Shown piece after piece: positions 58,717-64,000 of a stretch of 64,000 nt of DNA. The notes beneath the pieces were generated by a model. That model did no database searches. It was given only the letters and a program-made list of their open reading frames with translations, and was not told the DNA's origin. The DNA lies in assembly GCA_022394775.1 (NCBI GenBank), contig JAGFCB010000044.1:1-64000 (forward strand). The letters are read 5' to 3'. The stretch's first letter is position 1. Every line of letters begins with the position of its first letter. The stretch is from Candidatus Poribacteria bacterium (GTDB lineage: Bacteria > Poribacteria > WGA-4E > WGA-3G). The position numbers were made by a program, and so were the translations under genes.

Positions 58717-61428
58717 CTAAAACATGAAACCTGCGCGCAAGTACACGCCCGTCAAGTCATCGCCATTGATGACCGCAACGCTCAGGGTCTGTTTTCGCTG
58801 GAGAAAAGAGAGCCAGAATCCACCGCCGACACTGCTATGCCATTTATCGGCATCCTCCGGATCTTCGGCGTAAAATACCCGACCAACACCAGTCGCAATG
58901 AATAAGCCGAACTCTCCCGGCACCAAGACCTGGATTGGCATCAGAGCCAACCGCAGTTCGGCGTTCCCATACAGCGAGGTGTCCCCCGCGAACCGATTTT
59001 TCCGAAAACCGCGTAAATGGCTATCGGACAGACCGATAGCGGCAAAGCCGGGGCCTCCCAAGAAGGCGCTCTCGTGGAAAGGAAAAGTTCCCCATACTTT
59101 CTTTCCACCCACCCTCAGAGCCAGGGTCGGATGAGTTGGCACAGGGAACGTCACGTAAGTGTGTATTCTGCCATCTATGTTGCCAAAGGTGGATTTCACA
59201 TGCCAAATCCCGGGGTAGATGGCTCCGGCAGCTCTGACCAAAGCCCCATGCGTCGGATACGCTGAATTGTTCCGTGTGTCGTACATCATTTCACCCGATG
59301 CACCTATCTGACCGAAGAAGCCGCTGCCGTACACCGGCGGATTCAGAGAAGTGATGAATTTGTCCGCGTTGGCATCTGGTGATGTGTTTGAATACTTGAG
59401 GATCGGTCCCAGACGGGCAGTCAATACCGAGCGAAGCGGTTCCGTAGAACTACTGGGGGCAGTTTCATCATGCTCTTTTTTTCGGTAATCGAGAGATGGT
59501 GCGAAAACGACATGACTCTGTTTCACCTTATAATAGGAAAACGATTCCGAAATCTGCGTGTCGTTCCCGAATCCGTTGAACCGGATCAACTGGATTCCGG
59601 AGTACTTGAAGTGAACCCTCGCGTCAAGATCGGGCAGTATGCGGCGAAAGTTGCTGGTATAGGCGGCAAAGGGCGCGAGACCGTTAGTGGCAAGCCCAAC
59701 GTTGAAAGAGTGCCGCGAAGAGAAAGGGTCTTTTCGATAACCGAAATACTGCCGGCTGTGGTGCACTCTCACGAACACCCCCAAATCCGGATTTACCGTA
59801 AGGGTCGGGAACGTATACGCCTCCATGCCCCAGTCCGGTGCATACCGTTGTGTAAGGGTCATCTGTGCGGGCGGACGCTCGTAGGCGTGCTTATCGACTT
59901 TCGCACCCTTACCTTTGGCGAACCGGTTTTCCCCGCGAGCATCATAGAACCGGGTCTTTGAGGCACCCGCCTCGGATGCGTTTGTGAACGTGTCGTCCCC
60001 ACCGCCACCATCAATGCGAACAGCAATACGACCCTTCGCGCCTGATATTTCTACACGGTCAGCACCGCCCCGGAGGTATATTCGGACTTCTCGGGATTCT
60101 TTAGGGTGGAACGTCCTTTGGAAATAGGGTGCCTTCTTTTCTCCATCAGGAGCTTCTATGAGACCGATACGGACTATCAAATCACCGGTCTGTGTGTGTT
60201 CACACTGGACGTACTCGTTCTGATCGGTTGCCTTGATTTCAGCATAACGGGTAATCGACTTATAGTATCTGTCGGCAAATTGCGGCAATGTGTCCCGCCT
60301 TGATTTGAGTGCCTCCACAAGCGTTTCCCCAACCATCTTGTAATACGGCTCTGGGAGTTTTCGCACAGCATCCTCGATGACAGGGTCGGGTAGTGCCTGA
60401 CGAAATTCTGCTATGACGGAGTCCCATGCAGCCTTATCGAGTTCAACAAGGAACTCGCGATCGAGTTCCCACCCCGTAAACGTCAGAGCCAATAGATTTG
60501 TATATTTATCGTCGAATCCGATGATATACTTCGGGATGCCTCTGCGCGCCACCGCCATGGCGAGCCCGTTGAGGTCAATAAAAGCTTGGTCGCGATCCTC
60601 TGGTATTGGAATCCAAGTATAACACTCACCATCGGGAAATCGCGCCCATCTCCACTGACCGTGATGACGGTCCTTGTCACCGATGAGAAAATCCAACAGT
60701 CTCGCCTTTAGAAAAGCACGGGCATCAACGCGATTGCAAGGTGTTTCTTCCAAGTGCTCCCATAGTTTCTCTGTTCCACTGATCTGCCGAGAACCCGCAA
60801 AGCCGGGCGTATTGTCGATTCCTTCGGAAGGGTGTTCCTGCAGCGTCCCTATAAGTCCGGCGAAATCCGCGCGGTACTCCTGCAATCTCGGATCATCTGG
60901 AATAACGACAAGCGTATGCTTGGAATGGAGGATACCGGTGGCTTCCATCAGCGGATCGATCACGAGTGCGCCTGTCGGCAGCAGCCCGCTAATCATTTCC
61001 TGAAGGAATCCTTCGGCAATCGTACCCTTGAGTTCCTCCCATATCCGTTTAGTGGGATCCTTATCCAAGGAACGGACCGTATACCGGCGCCCATCCTCCC
61101 CTGTAAAATGCAGGGATATGGACTGTCCAAACCCACCGGTGCGAAGCGGAGTCAGCCCACCTCCGACGCTGTCAAGGTCAAGGACTGTGACTTCGATGGG
61201 GGTGGTCCAGAGATCACGGTAGTCGCTGCCTTGGATCCAACGTTTGAGCCATCCCGCGCGGTACCTTTCCCCCGGAACGACTACGTGGGTCCTGGCGCCC
61301 TGCGGCGGAATAGATCGATGAATCCTGTGTCCTGGGGGTGGTGACTTCTTCTCAGGTATCGATTCTGCTGAAACAGAAAGCGCGAGCACCAGCGAAAGTA
61401 AAAGGGTGCTCCACTTAGAAAATATCAT
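58717..61428 (-). CDS. Omp85/BamA-type outer membrane protein with N-terminal kinase-like domain
   Basis: 903 residues. Signal peptide SKWSTLLLSLVLALSVSA. Residues ~70-420 are an unusual periplasmic domain with kinase-like points: 'GGLTPLRTGGFGQSISLHF' (glycine-rich), Lys124 in 'TVRSLDKDPTK', 'LLDFLIGDKDRHHGQWRWAR' at ~246-264 (cf. the GDRHxxN loop of HipA/PI-kinase folds), and 'WIPIPEDRDQAFIDL' at ~273-287 (cf. the DFG-like metal Asp). Residues ~530-903 form a surface-antigen barrel ending 'GVYLRAGFMF', with aromatic final residue as recognised by BAM. Such fusions occur in other diderms; catalytic activity unproven. SD GGAGACAT; ATG 61428. Confidence 0.85.
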   Translation of the reverse strand: MIFSKWSTLLLSLVLALSVSAESIPEKKSPPPGHRIHRSIPPQGARTHVVVPGERYRAGWLKRWIQGSDYRDLWTTPIEVTVLDLDSVGGGLTPLRTGGFGQSISLHFTGEDGRRYTVRSLDKDPTKRIWEELKGTIAEGFLQEMISGLLPTGALVIDPLMEATGILHSKHTLVVIPDDPRLQEYRADFAGLIGTLQEHPSEGIDNTPGFAGSRQISGTEKLWEHLEETPCNRVDARAFLKARLLDFLIGDKDRHHGQWRWARFPDGECYTWIPIPEDRDQAFIDLNGLAMAVARRGIPKYIIGFDDKYTNLLALTFTGWELDREFLVELDKAAWDSVIAEFRQALPDPVIEDAVRKLPEPYYKMVGETLVEALKSRRDTLPQFADRYYKSITRYAEIKATDQNEYVQCEHTQTGDLIVRIGLIEAPDGEKKAPYFQRTFHPKESREVRIYLRGGADRVEISGAKGRIAVRIDGGGGDDTFTNASEAGASKTRFYDARGENRFAKGKGAKVDKHAYERPPAQMTLTQRYAPDWGMEAYTFPTLTVNPDLGVFVRVHHSRQYFGYRKDPFSSRHSFNVGLATNGLAPFAAYTSNFRRILPDLDARVHFKYSGIQLIRFNGFGNDTQISESFSYYKVKQSHVVFAPSLDYRKKEHDETAPSSSTEPLRSVLTARLGPILKYSNTSPDANADKFITSLNPPVYGSGFFGQIGASGEMMYDTRNNSAYPTHGALVRAAGAIYPGIWHVKSTFGNIDGRIHTYVTFPVPTHPTLALRVGGKKVWGTFPFHESAFLGGPGFAAIGLSDSHLRGFRKNRFAGDTSLYGNAELRLALMPIQVLVPGEFGLFIATGVGRVFYAEDPEDADKWHSSVGGGFWLSFLQRKQTLSVAVINGDDLTGVYLRAGFMF

Positions 61429-61564
61429 CAATATGTCTCCGAATCATCGCTATAATCAACACGACAATTTCCGATTTACACTTGCATTCAACACGAGAAA
61501 CCCATTATATTTGGTTTCGATTTCAAAACGGAACGCCTATCCGCTTGAAAACATGATATGTAAC

Positions 61565-62671
61565 TTATTTTCCGAAGCTACTATAACCTGAAACAGGATA
61601 CAGTGTTAATCTCGCTTTCTTTCCAGATCCTTCGTCGGCAATTATGAGTGTGCCGTCTGCAGTAAAAGTGATACCTTCAGGTTGACGATGCCACTGGGCA
61701 GGAAACCGCTTGGCTGCAACGACTTGACCACTTGGTGTAATCTCCGCGATAGCCTTCTGACGTGCAGCGACGACAAAGTAATTTCCTGACACAGGGTGTC
61801 GTTCAATGCCTGAAGGCTGAAATGCCTTCCCTTCAATATGACGTGTGAATTCAATAACAGGTATTACTATATGTGCATCTTCGATGAGTTGTTTCTTGTC
61901 AAGTGACCAACGATATAGAACCAATTGTTCTTTCAATTCTGCTCTACGAGGGTCTTTGCACATGAGTACAAGTGCCCCCTGGTTCGCGTCGTACGCTAAA
62001 CCCTCTATTTCGTAATCTCTACCGACACCAGTAGCATAGATATTATAAAGGACGGATTCTCCATCAGCTCCCCTACTCCCCTCGTATATGCGCCCTGAAC
62101 TTGTGACCAAATAGACCTGATTGTTAACTGTGGCAATACCCTCAAAGTCATCGTTTACTGGGTTCTTCATATCCGACAGTTGAAATGCTTTTACGATTGC
62201 CCCATTCTGATAATCTATCTCATGAATAACCGATTTTTCATCATTGTGAGCCATGAGGTAATTGTCAAGGGTTATTGCCAGACCAGAGATCTCCTCGAGG
62301 CGTCCGGGCAGCTTCCAATGCGTTGCTGTCTCTGCTTTCAGGGCATAGTTTTCGAGAGATATTTTTCTTTCTGGTACCGCCTTCGTGTTCTGGAAAAGAT
62401 GGTCAATTATAGTGTTTGGGTCCATATTTAACAAATCTGAACGCAAACCTGTTGATGGATTCTCTTTATGGACTTTTTCTTTCTCCACATCTGTTGATGG
62501 ATTTTCTTTATGGACTGTCTCTTCATCGACATCTGTTGATGGATTCTCTTTATGGACTGTCTCTTCGTTCAAGCCTACTGGCGGATTTTTTCTATAAACC
62601 ATCGACACTAAAAGGATAAGAAGGCTAAAAACAAGGAATCCTAACAAGAGTTTATTTCCGTGATTCTGCAT
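61565..62671 (-). CDS. SdiA-regulated/phytase-like beta-propeller protein with N-terminal anchor and repeats
   Basis: 368 residues. N-terminal transmembrane anchor 'LLLGFLVFSLLILLVSMVYR', then a 14-residue repeat (NPSTDVDEETVHKE) in three copies (residues 29-70). The C-terminal ~255 residues match the SdiA-regulated/esterase-like phytase propeller: 'WKLPGRLEEISGLAITLDNY', 'DFEGIATVNNQVYLVTSSGR', 'EIEGLAYDANQGALVLMCKD', 'HPVSGNYFVVAARQKAI', and 'QPEGITFTADGTLIIADEGS'. Ligand unknown. It is 6 bp downstream of the DUF4956 gene and 136 bp upstream of the Omp85 gene in one minus-strand operon. Confidence 0.82.
   Translation of the reverse strand: MQNHGNKLLLGFLVFSLLILLVSMVYRKNPPVGLNEETVHKENPSTDVDEETVHKENPSTDVEKEKVHKENPSTGLRSDLLNMDPNTIIDHLFQNTKAVPERKISLENYALKAETATHWKLPGRLEEISGLAITLDNYLMAHNDEKSVIHEIDYQNGAIVKAFQLSDMKNPVNDDFEGIATVNNQVYLVTSSGRIYEGSRGADGESVLYNIYATGVGRDYEIEGLAYDANQGALVLMCKDPRRAELKEQLVLYRWSLDKKQLIEDAHIVIPVIEFTRHIEGKAFQPSGIERHPVSGNYFVVAARQKAIAEITPSGQVVAAKRFPAQWHRQPEGITFTADGTLIIADEGSGKKARLTLYPVSGYSSFGK
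62450..62587 (-). repeat. 42-bp coding tandem repeat
   Basis: Three copies plus a partial fourth of a 42-bp unit encode NP(S/P)(T/V)(D/G)x(D/E/N)(E/K)E(T/K)VHKE, just after the membrane anchor of the propeller gene. Unit length is a multiple of three, so changes in copy number would lengthen or shorten the spacer without frame loss. Confidence 0.85.
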
Positions 62672-62677
62672 TTGCTA

Positions 62678-63670
62678 TTATACCGTTTTGGGTTCTTGCC
62701 CCTTCAATTTTACGTTGCTGATACACCCTCTGCCGTTTTCTTTAATATCTTGGATAAAAGTAGGCAGAGTGACAGATTTTTTCAGCCACACATCAAACAC
62801 AACGATAGCAGTGCCATCCGGGTTTTCGCCCACATCTGCTACTTGCCATCGTTTGGTATTGGATTCAAGGATTTGCACAGTTGATTTTCTCGCTACATTG
62901 GCCTTTGTTGTGTGCACTTCGATCTGGGCATTATAGAGGTTTTCGGTGGCAATGCCCCCTTCTTCAGGGTCTGTGCCCCATTTTCCAGAATTGTCGATTC
63001 TCCAGCCAGAAAGGACTTGCGGTTGCGCGCCAAAATTGCTTTTCCACACCCCCAGAGTTATGATGACAAAAACCAACGATGCGAGGTAAGCCACTAAAAT
63101 AAGTTGCGTACCCGCCGCAAGTCCTATCCCGATAGCCATCAGCATATATACGGAATCCATCGGTTCTTCAAGTGAAGTGCGAAAACGGACAGCAGCCACG
63201 ATACCCGCTAAACTAAACGCAAGGGCAATACTATCCTTGACCAAAAAAACAACTAACGATATAGCAATAGGTATAACGAGCAAAGTGTGCGCGAAGGATT
63301 GACTGTATTGCTTGCGCGGTCGCGTCCAACGATATAACCACGTAATCGGGAGCGTAACCCAAAATGCCATTGCCAGAGCAATCATAACCGGAATCGTGCG
63401 TGCCGGATCAACAAATGTGACCATGAGCAAGACTTCTGTGAGATTTCCTTCAACGAGTGTGGCAATACCCTCTTTGATTTTCTCCAGGTCACCTTGTTCG
63501 CCTTCAAAGAAGCTTTCACGCCCTTGGACACGTTCACGCTCTTGCGAGACATAAATGAGAATTTCGGGGAAGATGTGAAAAATCCCGCCGAGTGCCAAAA
63601 GCCACGCAAGATAGTAAACGACGAGACGTATAATTATGTTGTTAAGTACGCCATATATCCTGTTGAGCAT
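62678..63670 (-). CDS. DUF4956 family membrane protein
   Basis: 330 residues. Several membrane helices, including 'LVVYYLAWLLALGGIFHIF' and 'HTLLVIPIAISLVVFLV', and the DUF4956 core 'SIALAFSLAGIVAAVRFRTS' followed by 'LEEPMDSVYMLMAIGIGLAAG', then a cytoplasmic C-terminal domain (from ~residue 225: 'NLYNAQIEVHTTKAN'). DUF4956 proteins are often found next to VTC-type polyphosphate polymerase or CotH-like genes; none is visible here, but kinase-like and phytase-like domains flank it. SD AGGAGAG before ATG. Starts 24 bp after the upstream Omp85 copy. Confidence 0.88.
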   Translation of the reverse strand: MLNRIYGVLNNIIIRLVVYYLAWLLALGGIFHIFPEILIYVSQERERVQGRESFFEGEQGDLEKIKEGIATLVEGNLTEVLLMVTFVDPARTIPVMIALAMAFWVTLPITWLYRWTRPRKQYSQSFAHTLLVIPIAISLVVFLVKDSIALAFSLAGIVAAVRFRTSLEEPMDSVYMLMAIGIGLAAGTQLILVAYLASLVFVIITLGVWKSNFGAQPQVLSGWRIDNSGKWGTDPEEGGIATENLYNAQIEVHTTKANVARKSTVQILESNTKRWQVADVGENPDGTAIVVFDVWLKKSVTLPTFIQDIKENGRGCISNVKLKGQEPKTV

Positions 63671-63694
63671 ACGCTATCTCTCCTATTTGATTGG

Positions 63695-64000
63695 TTAAAA
63701 CATGAAACCTGCGCGCAAGTACACTCCGGTTAAGTCATCGCCATTGATGACCGCAACACTCAAAGTGTGCTTACGCCGAAGGAAAGAGAGCCAGAATCCC
63801 CCTCCAATACCGCTGTACCATTTGTTGGCATCGTTCGGATCCTCGGCATAAAATACCCTACCGGCATCAGCGGCAATGAACATACCGAGCTCTCCGGGGA
63901 CTAAAAGTCCTATTGAAGTCAGAACGAGTCTCAGTTCGGCGTTCCCGTACAGCGAGGTATCTCCTGCGAACCGGTTTTTCCGAAAACCGCGTAAATGGCT
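63695..64000 (-). CDS. Omp85/BamA-type barrel C-terminus, second copy (5' end outside window)
   Basis: The frame is open to the window end, giving the last 101 residues of an Omp85-type barrel: 'SHLRGFRKNRFAGDTSLYGN', 'LVPGELGMFIAADAGRVFYA', 'GGGFWLSFLRRKHTLSVAVI' and the terminal 'GVYLRAGFMF'. It is nearly identical to the C-terminus of 58717-61428, including DNA around the stop codon. The N-terminal architecture cannot be seen; likely it too carries the kinase-like domain. First visible gene of the operon with DUF4956 and the propeller. Confidence 0.9.
   Translation of the reverse strand, partial: SHLRGFRKNRFAGDTSLYGNAELRLVLTSIGLLVPGELGMFIAADAGRVFYAEDPNDANKWYSGIGGGFWLSFLRRKHTLSVAVINGDDLTGVYLRAGFMF

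Overview
The window looks like a chromosomal segment of a Candidatus Poribacteria-type bacterium (sponge-associated or marine). This is inferred from content: many arylsulfatases, five phytanoyl-CoA-dioxygenase (PhyH) family proteins, Gfo/Idh/MocA and zinc alcohol dehydrogenases, long WD40 and TPR proteins, a dockerin-like tail, and many exported proteins. Lipobox lipoproteins, two Tat-type signals and two Omp85-type barrels point to a diderm envelope. No rRNA, tRNA, CRISPR array, integrase or transposase gene was found. No 16S is present, so the taxonomic call is tentative.

Layout. 1-24.6 kb is a catabolic region: five sulfatases (the first cut by the window edge), a lactonase, three PhyH proteins, two Gfo/Idh/MocA oxidoreductases, two zinc alcohol dehydrogenases, a ThuA-like protein, a purine/xanthine-type permease with an apparent frameshift, the aminotransferase alaC, and a coupled nfi-unknown-sulfatase operon. 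An RDD-PspA fusion protein also lies here. 24.7-31.4 kb is a minus-strand block: small membrane protein, nucleotidyltransferase, mazG, exported alpha/beta hydrolase, helical protein, and a protease-TPR lipoprotein. 31.5-45.6 kb is mixed: a cysteine-free redoxin-fold protein, a nucleotide-sugar epimerase, cimA, dacB, Tat-exported superoxide dismutase and molybdopterin oxidoreductase, patatin, HpcH/HpaI aldolase, an L-fuconate dehydratase-like enzyme and a PduO-type adenosyltransferase. 45.6-58.6 kb holds exported or surface proteins (duplicated-domain lipoprotein, 14-repeat WD40-dockerin protein, CBM9-like protein, tandem paralogues), Ldh2-type dehydrogenase, HAD hydrolase, AAA ATPase, aminotransferase and LD-carboxypeptidase. 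58.7-64 kb is a minus-strand operon: Omp85 barrel copy (cut by the window end), DUF4956 membrane protein, SdiA-regulated/phytase-like propeller, and a second Omp85 barrel preceded by a kinase-like domain.

How it fits together. The left part fits desulfation and oxidation of sulfated sugars or host glycans; L-fuconate dehydratase and the aldolase would suit fucose-type sugars released from them. The most unusual items are: (i) a short shared C-terminal tail on four exported proteins; (ii) the kinase-like/Omp85-DUF4956-propeller operon; (iii) the RDD-PspA fusion; (iv) an about 90-bp MITE-like element with matched termini in three copies; (v) a promoter followed by a leader with two mutually exclusive hairpins; (vi) consensus promoters placed so close to start codons that the mRNAs should be leaderless.
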